Origin: JALYNX01 sp040902845
GTDB taxonomy: Bacteria > Actinomycetota > Acidimicrobiia > Spongiisociales > ZC4RG35
DNA length: 64,000 bases
Assembly (NCBI GenBank): GCA_040902845.1
Contig: JBBDWM010000034.1
Coordinates: 214,883-278,882 of the forward strand
Direction of reading: 5' to 3'
Each line of letters starts with the position of its first letter. The first letter of the stretch is position 1. Shown in pieces: positions 57,496 to 64,000 of the stretch. A program made the translations under genes and the position numbers. Under the pieces are notes generated by a model, which worked only from the letters and a program-made list of their open reading frames with translations, was not told the DNA's origin and did not search any database.

Positions 57496-58416
57496 GTGGG
57501 TGGCATGACAGCCGCGATCGATGTCCGGCATCTCGTGAAGCGATACGGCAATTTCACCGCGGTCCGGGACATCTCCTTCTCTGTCGAGGAGGGGGAGATA
57601 TTCGGGATACTCGGTCCCAATGGCTCGGGGAAGACCACGACGGTGGAGAGCCTGCAGGGCTTGAGAAGGATCGATGGGGGCTCGGTTTCGGTGCTCGGCT
57701 TCGATCCGTCGACGCAGGCCGACGAGATTCGTCGCCGGGTCGGATCCCAATTACAGGAGTCGGCGCTTCCGGATCGGGTCAAGGTGTGGGAGGCACTGGA
57801 CCTTTTTGGCTCCATCAGCGATCAAGGCCCATCGTGGAGCGATCTCCTCGCCGATTGGGGTCTTATTCACAAGAAGGACGCTCGATTCGGAAATCTCTCC
57901 GGTGGTGAGCAGCAGCGGCTGTTTGTCGCCCTGTCGTTGGTCAACGATCCACGACTCGTGTTCCTCGACGAGATGACCACCGGGCTCGACCCCTCTTCCC
58001 GTCGAGTCGCCTGGGATCTGATCCGTCGAATCCGGGAACGAGGCACCACTGTTGTCTTGGTGACTCATTTCATGGATGAGGCGGAGACGCTGTGTGATCG
58101 ACTCATGGTCGTCAACAACGGTTTGGTCGTTGCCGGGGGCACTCCTTCCGACCTGATAGATCGATTCGGCGGTGGAGCCAGGGTCAGGTTCACCCTCGAC
58201 GGACAGGATGCCGGGTGGCTGTCATCGGTCCCTCACGTCACCGATTGGCAGCATGAGCGCAACCGGTACGAAGTGCGAGGAGAGGGCCCGGTTCTCACCT
58301 ATGTGGCGGCTGCATTGCTCGACCACGGTCTTGCCCCACTCGACCTCCGTGAGGAGCGGGCGACCCTCGAAGACGTCTTCCTGACGCTCACCTCGGGGGA
58401 GGAGGCCGAGTCGTGA
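57496..58416 (+). CDS. ABC transporter ATP-binding protein (second exporter)
   Basis: Protein of 306 aa with Walker A GPNGSGKT, signature LSGGEQQRL, Walker B LVFLDEMTTGLD and H-loop VTHFMDEAE, followed by a C-terminal regulatory domain of about 85 residues. It belongs to the DrrA/CcmA-like ABC-2 class. GTG 57496 and ATG 57505 are both possible starts. The last codons overlap the permease start (GTGA). A palindrome 36 bp upstream may control the pair. Confidence 0.9.
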   Translation: MGGMTAAIDVRHLVKRYGNFTAVRDISFSVEEGEIFGILGPNGSGKTTTVESLQGLRRIDGGSVSVLGFDPSTQADEIRRRVGSQLQESALPDRVKVWEALDLFGSISDQGPSWSDLLADWGLIHKKDARFGNLSGGEQQRLFVALSLVNDPRLVFLDEMTTGLDPSSRRVAWDLIRRIRERGTTVVLVTHFMDEAETLCDRLMVVNNGLVVAGGTPSDLIDRFGGGARVRFTLDGQDAGWLSSVPHVTDWQHERNRYEVRGEGPVLTYVAAALLDHGLAPLDLREERATLEDVFLTLTSGEEAES

Positions 58417-59150
58417 GGATGCTGGGCAAGATGACGTGGCTCGAGTTGAAGCTCTTTTTACGGGAGCCACTGACCGTCGTCTTCGCATTTGTCCTTCCCT
58501 TGACCGTGCTCTTTGTCATGGGTGGCGTCTTCGGCAACGTGGCTGAGGAAGGCTTCTACCGGGGGGTGGGGGCGATGGACTACTACGTTCCCGCCTACAT
58601 CGCTCTGGTGGCGGCCTCGGTGGGGCTGATCACCCTCCCCACCCAGTTGGCCAGCAACCGGGAGCGGGGTGTCCTCAAGCGCTACCGGGCTTCGTCCATG
58701 CCTGCGTGGGCGGTCATCGGGTCTCAGGTTGGGGTGACGTTCCTGATCTCCGCGGTCAGCGCCCTGATCTTGGTCCTGGCGGCCATACCCGTTTACGACG
58801 TCACCGGCCCCACCTCGACCCTGACCGTGCTGGCGGGCTTTGCTGTAGCCGCGCTGGCCTTCTCGTCCATCGGCGTCCTGCTCGGTGCCCTCCTCCCCTC
58901 ATCCCGTTCCGCCCAGGCGCTGGGTGTGCTGCTGTGGTTCGTGATGCTCATGGTCGGGGGCGCCGGCCCGCCCCCCGAGGTGCTGACCGGCGCGATGAAC
59001 ACGGTCGGTGAGTTCACCCCGCTGCATTATGCGATCCGTGCCTTGCAGGATGGGTGGCTCGGGCTGGACGCCGGCTACTCCTGGTTGATCGTCGCCGCGC
59101 TGACGTTGGTCTGTGGCGCGGCAGCGGTGCGTTTCTTCCGTTGGGAGTAG
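58413..59150 (+). CDS. ABC-2 type permease (second exporter)
   Basis: Protein of 245 aa with six helices (about 21-42, 58-80, 105-135, 137-162, 168-190 and 218-238). The N-terminal LELKLFLREPLTVVFAFVLPL is the usual ABC-2 opening, and NRERGVLKRYRASSMP is the coupling-loop motif. One permease gene only, so it would act as a homodimer with the ATPase, in contrast to the two-permease exporter at 31-34 kb. Cargo unknown. Confidence 0.87.
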   Translation: MRMLGKMTWLELKLFLREPLTVVFAFVLPLTVLFVMGGVFGNVAEEGFYRGVGAMDYYVPAYIALVAASVGLITLPTQLASNRERGVLKRYRASSMPAWAVIGSQVGVTFLISAVSALILVLAAIPVYDVTGPTSTLTVLAGFAVAALAFSSIGVLLGALLPSSRSAQALGVLLWFVMLMVGGAGPPPEVLTGAMNTVGEFTPLHYAIRALQDGWLGLDAGYSWLIVAALTLVCGAAAVRFFRWE

Positions 59151-59162
59151 GCGCCTGGTGCG

Positions 59163-59378
59163 CTAGTAGCCTTCTTGGCCAACCCGGACCGAGATGGCGT
59201 ACTGGTTGCCGTCCTCTTCAACGGTGTCGAAGACGAGGCGTTGGCCCTGACGCAGGGAGCGAAAGATGGAGCCCCGGAGTGCGCCGGCCCGCAGGTAGAC
59301 CTCAGAGCGGTCGTCGTCGCGGACGATGATTCCGGCACCGGTCACAGGGTCGTAGGTCTTGACCACACCCTGGAGCAT
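59163..59378 (-). CDS. cold-shock-domain-like protein with degenerate RNA-binding motifs
   Basis: Protein of 71 aa aligned with CspA: LQGVVKTYDPVTGAGIIVRDD, then VYLRAGALRGSIFRSLRQGQRLVFD. RNP1 (KGFGFI in CspA) is TGAGIIV and RNP2 (VFVH) is VYLR, so most of the stacking aromatic residues are lost. Nucleic-acid binding may be weak or altered. It starts 2 bp after the rpmB stop and is probably co-transcribed with it. Confidence 0.72.
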   Translation of the reverse strand: MLQGVVKTYDPVTGAGIIVRDDDRSEVYLRAGALRGSIFRSLRQGQRLVFDTVEEDGNQYAISVRVGQEGY

Positions 59379-59380
59379 GC

Positions 59381-59569
59381 TCAGGCCTTTTCCACCTTGC
59401 CGGCACGGATGCAGGAGGTGCAGACCCGCGCCCGTCGGGTGTTGGACCCGTGACGGACCCTGACCCGCTGGATGTTGGGTAGCCAGCGACGATTGTTGCG
59501 TTTGTGGGAGAAGCTGACGGATTTCCCGTAGCTCGGCTCCTTGCCACAGATCTCGCAGCGATAGGACAT
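59381..59569 (-). CDS. rpmB: 50S ribosomal protein L28
   Basis: Protein of 62 aa: MSYRCEICGKEPSYGKSVSF, then NRRWLPNIQRVRV and the C-terminal VCTSCIRAGKV. Two CxxC pairs (Cys5/Cys8 and the CTSC pair) show the zinc-binding C+ form. CAGGAG precedes the ATG at 59569. The long leader on this strand includes a TATCCT box. It is divergent from recG, a common bacterial arrangement. Confidence 0.95.
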   Translation of the reverse strand: MSYRCEICGKEPSYGKSVSFSHKRNNRRWLPNIQRVRVRHGSNTRRARVCTSCIRAGKVEKA

Positions 59570-59712
59570 GACTGAAAACTCCTGGGACGGTCGGAAGGCA
59601 GACGGATCGGATGAACCGCCGCGACCGAGCGGCAGGATAGCGGCGATCCCGACCAAGTCCCACTCCGGTTGTACCGTTGCGACGTGGGGATCAGCCACTT
59701 CCAGGAGCCGCG

Positions 59713-61878
59713 GTGGCCACGCTGAGCCGGCTTGTCACGGTTCCCACCTCCGAGGTCAAGGACATCGGGTCCACGCGCCAGCACGCTCTGGCCGAGGTCG
59801 GCATTCGCAACGTCGCCGACCTGCTCCATCACATTCCTCGTCGCTATGTCGATCGGACCGAAACCGCCGAGATCGCGAAGGTCCCTATCGGATCCGAGGT
59901 GACAGTGGTAGGCGAGGTGAGATCGGTCAAGACCCGTCGGCCGAAACCGAAGTTGCTCATCGCAGAGGTTCAGGTGGCCGACGAGACGGCCTCGATCAAG
60001 GCGGTCTGGTTCAACCTGAAGCACATCGACAAGACCATCAAAAAGGGAATGCAACTCTCGCTGTCCGGTGTGGTGGAGACATTCAATGGCTCGCTCCAGA
60101 TGAAGACCCCTGCCTACGACATCCTCAATGACTCATCTGAGACGCTGGTGACCGGTCGCTGGGTGCCGGTTCACCCTCAGATCGCAAAGATCAACCCCTG
60201 GGTGATACGCCGCGCCATCCGAAGTGCCCTGCAACGGTCGCAACCGATCCTGGACACGATCCCAACCGAGTCGTTGGCACGACTCTCCCTGATTGGGCGG
60301 GAACAGGCCTACGCCCAGATTCACTTCCCCGAATCGATGGACCAGGTGATCCCGGCCCGGAACCGGCTGGCTTTCGATGAGTTTTATCGACTGGAGCTGG
60401 CATTGGCCATGCAAAAGAGACGACAAATGCTGGACTCGACCGGGATCGCTCATGAGCCAACCGGAGAGCTTGTCGATCGGTTCCTCAACGGTCTCCCGTT
60501 CGAGCTCACCTCTGACCAAAGTCGGGTGTTGGGGCAGATCTCGACCGACCTTCGACTCGACTATCCGATGCACCGGCTGTTGCAGGGCGAGGTCGGGTCT
60601 GGCAAAACCGTGGTCGCGGTGGCCACGCTTCTCCAAGGCGTCGAAGGCGGGTGGCAGGGAGCGATCATGGCGCCCACCGAGGTGCTTGCCGGACAGCATT
60701 ATCAGGGGGTCACCGCACTGTTGGCCCAGGCCGGGCTCTCCCCGGACCCTCTCGGGCCCCTCTCGGATCTGGGAATGGCCAGCCTGTTCGCCTCGGACGG
60801 CCCGGCGGTCCACATGGCGCTTCTCACAGGATCGACGGCCAAGGCGAACTATCGGGATGACATCACCCGCGATCGCCTGCTCGAGGACATAGCCAGCGGC
60901 CAGGTCGACGTGCTGGTCGGCACCCATGCCCTGATCCAGGAGGGGGTCCATTTCGCAAAACTTGGTGTCGCGGTCGTCGACGAGCAGCACCGATTCGGTG
61001 TCGCTCAGAGGGTCCTCCTCAAGGAGAAGGCCGACTCCGTGGACCCGGATCTGTTGATCATGACCGCCACACCGATTCCCCGAACCCTCGCGATGACCAT
61101 CTACGGGGACCTCGACATGTCGATCATCCGAGAGATGCCGCCGGGGCGCACCCCTGTCAAGACGACCCTCCTCGCGCCATCGGAGGAAATCGCGGCATGG
61201 CAGACGATCCGCGCTTCGGTGGAGGAGGGGCGACAGGCCTTCGTGGTTTGCCCCCTTGTCGAAGACAGCCCCAAGGTGGAGGCGGCGTCGGCAGTTGCGG
61301 AGTTTCAGCGGTTGTCGGCGCTGATGCCGGAGCTCCGGGTCGGCCTCATCCACGGCCAGCTTCGATCGGTGGAGAAAGACGAGGTGATGGCCGACTTTCG
61401 GGCCGGTGAAATCGACGTCTTGGTCGCGACGACAGTGATCGAAGTGGGGATCGACGTGCCAAATGCCACGGTGATGGTGATCGAGGACGCCGACCGGTTC
61501 GGGTTGAGCCAACTCCACCAGCTCCGAGGCCGGGTGGGGCGTGGCCTTCATCCCGGGGTGTGCATCCTCCTCGCCAACCCGATCACCGAGGAGGCAGAAC
61601 AGCGCCTCGCTGCCGTGGCCTCGACCACCGACGGGTTTGTGCTTGCCGAGGAGGACCTCCGGATCAGGGGGCAGGGGACTGTGCTCGGGGCTCGTCAGTC
61701 GGGTATGGCCGATCTCCGGCTTGCCGACCTCGTGAGAGACATAGATCTGCTGATGGCAGCCCGCCATGACGCTTTCGAGCTGGTCGATCGCGACCCCGAG
61801 TTGAGCGATCATCCCGAGCTGGCCCAGGAGGTCAGATCGATGCTTGGCGACGCCGTGGAGTGGCTGTTCCATAGCTGA
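59713..61878 (+). CDS. recG: ATP-dependent DNA helicase RecG
   Basis: Branch-migration helicase of 721 aa that rewinds stalled forks and Holliday junctions. The wedge/OB domain is at about 50-150 (VGEVRSVKTRR, then KAVWFN). Walker A GEVGSGKT, the DEQHRFG motif (DExH box), TATPIPRTLAMT, then TTVIEVGIDVPNATVM and QLHQLRGRVGRG complete the helicase. GTG 59713 has AGGAG 6 nt before it, better than the upstream TTG at 59677. First gene of a run with rsmD, coaD, a coiled-coil gene, yceD and rpmF. Confidence 0.95.
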   Translation: MATLSRLVTVPTSEVKDIGSTRQHALAEVGIRNVADLLHHIPRRYVDRTETAEIAKVPIGSEVTVVGEVRSVKTRRPKPKLLIAEVQVADETASIKAVWFNLKHIDKTIKKGMQLSLSGVVETFNGSLQMKTPAYDILNDSSETLVTGRWVPVHPQIAKINPWVIRRAIRSALQRSQPILDTIPTESLARLSLIGREQAYAQIHFPESMDQVIPARNRLAFDEFYRLELALAMQKRRQMLDSTGIAHEPTGELVDRFLNGLPFELTSDQSRVLGQISTDLRLDYPMHRLLQGEVGSGKTVVAVATLLQGVEGGWQGAIMAPTEVLAGQHYQGVTALLAQAGLSPDPLGPLSDLGMASLFASDGPAVHMALLTGSTAKANYRDDITRDRLLEDIASGQVDVLVGTHALIQEGVHFAKLGVAVVDEQHRFGVAQRVLLKEKADSVDPDLLIMTATPIPRTLAMTIYGDLDMSIIREMPPGRTPVKTTLLAPSEEIAAWQTIRASVEEGRQAFVVCPLVEDSPKVEAASAVAEFQRLSALMPELRVGLIHGQLRSVEKDEVMADFRAGEIDVLVATTVIEVGIDVPNATVMVIEDADRFGLSQLHQLRGRVGRGLHPGVCILLANPITEEAEQRLAAVASTTDGFVLAEEDLRIRGQGTVLGARQSGMADLRLADLVRDIDLLMAARHDAFELVDRDPELSDHPELAQEVRSMLGDAVEWLFHS

Positions 61879-61895
61879 GGGTTAGCGTCCAGCTG

Positions 61896-62444
61896 ATGCG
61901 GATCATCGCCGGCACGGCCAAGAGCCGAAAGCTGATCGCACCGGATTCAAAGGGGACCCGCCCCGTGACCGACCGGGTGCGAGAGGCAGTCTTCTCGATC
62001 GTTGGCTCATGGGTGGAGGCTGCCAACGTCCTCGATCTCTATGCCGGATCGGGCTCGTTTGGTCTCGAGGCGCTATCCCGCGGGGCCCGGGCGGCCACAT
62101 TTGTCGAGAATGGGCCCAAGGCCCTGATTGCCCTGCGACGCAACATCGAAGTCGTCGGCCTCGGAGGCACCGTGGTGAGTTCAACGGTCTCGGACTACCT
62201 GAACCGATCGGCGGGAAGGTACGACCTGGTGTTCATGGACCCCCCATGGACCCAGCCGACAGAGATCATGGGAGTCGAACTCGGGCGTCTCGACTCGCTG
62301 CTTGCTCCCGGGGCAGAAGTGATCGTGTCACGACGTCACACCGACGAGGAGCCGCCGATCCCCGTAACCTGGGGCGTTGCCACCGATAGACGCTACGGAG
62401 ATACCAGAATCTTCAGGTACGCGAAGGAACCAGAAACCCGATGA
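61896..62444 (+). CDS. rsmD: 16S rRNA (guanine966-N2)-methyltransferase
   Basis: SAM-dependent methyltransferase of 182 aa. It has RIIAGTAKSRKL, RPVTDRVREAVFSI, the SAM motif LDLYAGSGSFGLEALSRGA and the catalytic DPPW (here FMDPPWTQP). These are the RsmD signatures. The ATG is 17 bp after recG. The stop overlaps the coaD ATG by 4 bp, the widely conserved rsmD-coaD pair. Confidence 0.95.
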   Translation: MRIIAGTAKSRKLIAPDSKGTRPVTDRVREAVFSIVGSWVEAANVLDLYAGSGSFGLEALSRGARAATFVENGPKALIALRRNIEVVGLGGTVVSSTVSDYLNRSAGRYDLVFMDPPWTQPTEIMGVELGRLDSLLAPGAEVIVSRRHTDEEPPIPVTWGVATDRRYGDTRIFRYAKEPETR

Positions 62445-62908
62445 CGAAAGCTCTTTGCCCCGGAAGCTTTGATCCTCCAACCAACGGCCACGTGGACGTG
62501 ATCGAAAGGGCGATCGCCAGTTTCGAAGAGGTGGTCATCGCGATAGTGGACAACCCGGACAAGGCTGCCCTATTCACCACGGCCGAACGAGCAGAAATGT
62601 TCAAAGATCTCTTCGGTGACCGGGCCCAGGTTGAGACCTTCAGTGGCCTCCTGGTCGACTTCGCCCGTGACACTGGAGCCGACGTGGTCATCAAAGGCCT
62701 ACGTACTGTCGGGGATTACGAGTATGAGCTCCAGATGGCACAAATGAACCGCAACCTCACGGGAATGGAGACCGTGTTCATGGCCGCCAAGGAGGACTGG
62801 AGTTTTGTCTCCTCGTCTCTGGTCAAAGAAGTGGCGCGTCTGGGAGGATCGGTGAGCGGGCTGGTGCCCGACGTGGTCGAGAAAGCACTCAAGGAGCGCC
62901 TGTCATGA
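62441..62908 (+). CDS. coaD: phosphopantetheine adenylyltransferase
   Basis: Penultimate enzyme of coenzyme A synthesis, 155 aa. It shows CPGSFDPPTNGHVDVIERA with the TxGH nucleotidyltransferase motif, then VKGLRTVGDYEYELQMAQMN and the C-terminal WSFVSSSLVKEVARLGG. ATGA overlaps on both sides link it to rsmD and to the coiled-coil gene. A CoA-supply gene suits the several acyl-CoA enzymes in the window. Confidence 0.95.
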   Translation: MTKALCPGSFDPPTNGHVDVIERAIASFEEVVIAIVDNPDKAALFTTAERAEMFKDLFGDRAQVETFSGLLVDFARDTGADVVIKGLRTVGDYEYELQMAQMNRNLTGMETVFMAAKEDWSFVSSSLVKEVARLGGSVSGLVPDVVEKALKERLS

Positions 62909-63447
62909 CTCAGGAACCAACCACAACCCAGACCGCGGCGGTCGACCCGGTGGAGATGCCGAATCGGACCGAGGTCGGTGACCTCCAAGACATGGTCGAC
63001 GACCTGATCGTCTTTCTCCACGAGGCCAAGTCGGTCCCCCTTTCGGGGAACGCGATTGTCGATCGCGAGCAGTTCCTGAGTCTGTCGGAGCGGATTCGAG
63101 CCGGGTTGCCCGACGAGCTGCGAGCTGCACGTTGGATGGTTCGTGAGCGCGAGGCATTCATCTCCCGGACCAATGAGAAGGCGCGCGAGATCGTGGATCG
63201 GGCACGGAACGAGGCCGACGAGTTGGTGTCGGACTCGAGCATCGTGGCCGAGGCGGTGGAGGAGGCCAATCTCCTCGTGCGTCGGGCCGAGGGCGATGCC
63301 CGTCGTCTCCGCCTCGAGACCGAGGACGAGATCGAGAAGAAACTGCAATTGGTGGAGGGGCTGCTCGGCGAGATCACGGCTCAGGTGCAGACGGCTCGCG
63401 ACGAGCTTCACACGGCCCGTCCCAAGCCGCCAGACGTCCCGATCTGA
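62905..63447 (+). CDS. coiled-coil protein of the recG-rpmF operon, unknown function
   Basis: Protein of 180 aa. After a Thr-rich N-terminus it is a long charged helix with heptads from about 55 to 175 (KAREIVDRARNEADELV, then LLVRRAEGDARRLRLETEDE), resembling DivIVA-like or F0 subunit-b-like stalks. Similar coiled-coil genes sit between coaD and yceD in other actinobacteria (recollection). It may be a cell-division or wall scaffold; no catalytic motif. Overlaps coaD by 4 bp. Confidence 0.75.
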   Translation: MTQEPTTTQTAAVDPVEMPNRTEVGDLQDMVDDLIVFLHEAKSVPLSGNAIVDREQFLSLSERIRAGLPDELRAARWMVREREAFISRTNEKAREIVDRARNEADELVSDSSIVAEAVEEANLLVRRAEGDARRLRLETEDEIEKKLQLVEGLLGEITAQVQTARDELHTARPKPPDVPI

Positions 63448-63448
63448 G

Positions 63449-63940
63449 ATGACATCCGATCTCCTGGTTCCGGTCAACGACCTGATCGGAAACCCTGGAA
63501 AGCAACGGCCATTCGCCGGTGAGAAAGCAGTTCTCTTGCGGCTGGGGGAAACGGTTGCAGATGGCCCGATGACAGTCGCCGGTGAGGTCATCGGTCTCAT
63601 CGATGCGGTCCGGGCCCATTTCACGGTTTCTGCGCAGGCCCATCTGTCGTGCACCCGCTGTCTGACCGAGTGGGACGAGATGATGAAAGCCGAAGGCGAT
63701 CAGGTGTTTCGGCTGGTGCTCGACGAGGACGGTTACGGCATCGTTGACGGGGAAATCGACATCTCAGGGCCGGCCCAGGATGAGTTGGCCCTCAGTCTGC
63801 CCATCGTCTCGCTCTGCACACCAGACTGCAAGGGACTTTGCCCAACGTGTGGAACCGACTTGAATACTGATCCCTGCGACGGTCATGGGGAGGATCCCGA
63901 TTCACCCTTCGCCGTCCTAAAAGATCTGTTCGATTCCTGA
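63449..63940 (+). CDS. yceD: YceD/DUF177 family protein
   Basis: Protein of 163 aa with two Cys clusters: SCTRC near the middle and LCTPDCKGLCPTCGTDLN at the C-terminus, the hallmark of the YceD family linked to 23S rRNA accumulation. The ATG at 63449 follows the upstream stop by 1 nt. rpmF starts 21 bp downstream, the classical yceD-rpmF order. Confidence 0.9.
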   Translation: MTSDLLVPVNDLIGNPGKQRPFAGEKAVLLRLGETVADGPMTVAGEVIGLIDAVRAHFTVSAQAHLSCTRCLTEWDEMMKAEGDQVFRLVLDEDGYGIVDGEIDISGPAQDELALSLPIVSLCTPDCKGLCPTCGTDLNTDPCDGHGEDPDSPFAVLKDLFDS

Positions 63941-63961
63941 CCAACCAAGGAGTGCCCGCAA

Positions 63962-64000
63962 ATGGCGGTGCCCAAGAAGAAGATGTCGCGCTCGCGGACC
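63962..64000 (+). CDS. rpmF: 50S ribosomal protein L32, N-terminal fragment
   Basis: Only 13 codons are inside the window: MAVPKKKMSRSRT, the exact opening of L32. AGGAG lies about 9 nt before the ATG. The gene is cut by the window end. The zinc cysteines lie beyond it. Confidence 0.93.
   Translation, partial: MAVPKKKMSRSRT

Noticed and set aside
60133..61872. 579-codon open frame antisense to recG
   Set aside because: It mirrors the codon structure of recG, has His/Gly/Asp-rich low-information sequence and no start signals.
1..64000. tRNA genes, CRISPR arrays, insertion sequences or prophage
   Set aside because: No cloverleaf-like segment fits the short gaps between genes, no regularly spaced repeats exist, and no transposase or integrase is encoded. 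Only the toxin/antitoxin pair looks acquired.

Overview
The window is about 64 kb of dense, high-GC chromosome. Genes are packed on both strands, often with 4-bp ATGA/GTGA overlaps, and there is no rRNA, tRNA, insertion sequence or CRISPR array that I can see. The gene set fits an actinobacterium: an AdnA/AdnB-like helicase-nuclease pair, an InhA-type enoyl reductase, homodimeric AceE, PlsB together with PlsY, menaquinone genes, Thr-rich lipoprotein linkers, and many start codons placed 7-9 nt after a TAnnnT box (leaderless style). An uncultivated Acidimicrobiia-like lineage is my best guess; this is inference from gene content, not a phylogeny.

Layout. 1-3.9 kb: menaquinone genes menC (partial), menD and menF, then murI. 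3.9-4.7 kb: a lower-GC divergent toxin/antitoxin pair. 4.7-13.5 kb: acyl-CoA metabolism (acetyl-CoA-synthetase-like enzyme, long-chain acyl-CoA ligase, SDR plus MaoC hydratase), interrupted by an AI-2E family permease and a solute-binding lipoprotein whose domain order looks circularly permuted. 13.4-21.1 kb: L,D-transpeptidase, 2-hydroxyacid dehydrogenase, thiamine pyrophosphokinase, ATP-grasp ligase, NfuA-like Fe-S protein, pirin, mismatch uracil glycosylase, membrane proteins, MoaB/MogA. 21.2-24.8 kb: CoxG-like protein, then a copper-flavoured export cluster (cupredoxin lipoprotein, beta-helix lipoprotein, Tat-type multicopper oxidase). 24.8-31.1 kb: DoxX/HxlR pair, AceE coupled to a JAMM peptidase, an alpha/beta hydrolase, and a radical SAM protein with a CCAEP tail. 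31.1-34.9 kb: ABC-2 exporter. 34.9-46.6 kb: PlsB, Dtd, PlsY, AdnB, AdnA, glutamate dehydrogenase and a third RecB-like nuclease.

46.6-47.4 kb is the only long gene-free stretch. It is packed with UUCG-capped hairpins, carries two near-identical 55-nt hairpin repeats and ends in an intrinsic-terminator-like structure, so I propose an undescribed structured RNA. It lies directly upstream of two tandem PH-SHOCT membrane proteins. 48.7-57.0 kb: acyl-CoA ligase, InhA/FabI, a GAF histidine kinase, and an alpha/beta hydrolase - membrane-anchored MurF-like ligase - Ddl operon. 57-59.2 kb: a stand-alone Lrp/AsnC effector domain and a second ABC exporter. 59.2-64 kb: rpmB with a degenerate cold-shock-domain gene, then recG-rsmD-coaD-coiled-coil-yceD-rpmF (rpmF cut by the window end).

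The strongest candidates for new biology are the permuted binding protein, the structured RNA region, the cupredoxin/beta-helix/multicopper-oxidase cluster and the membrane MurF-like/Ddl operon.
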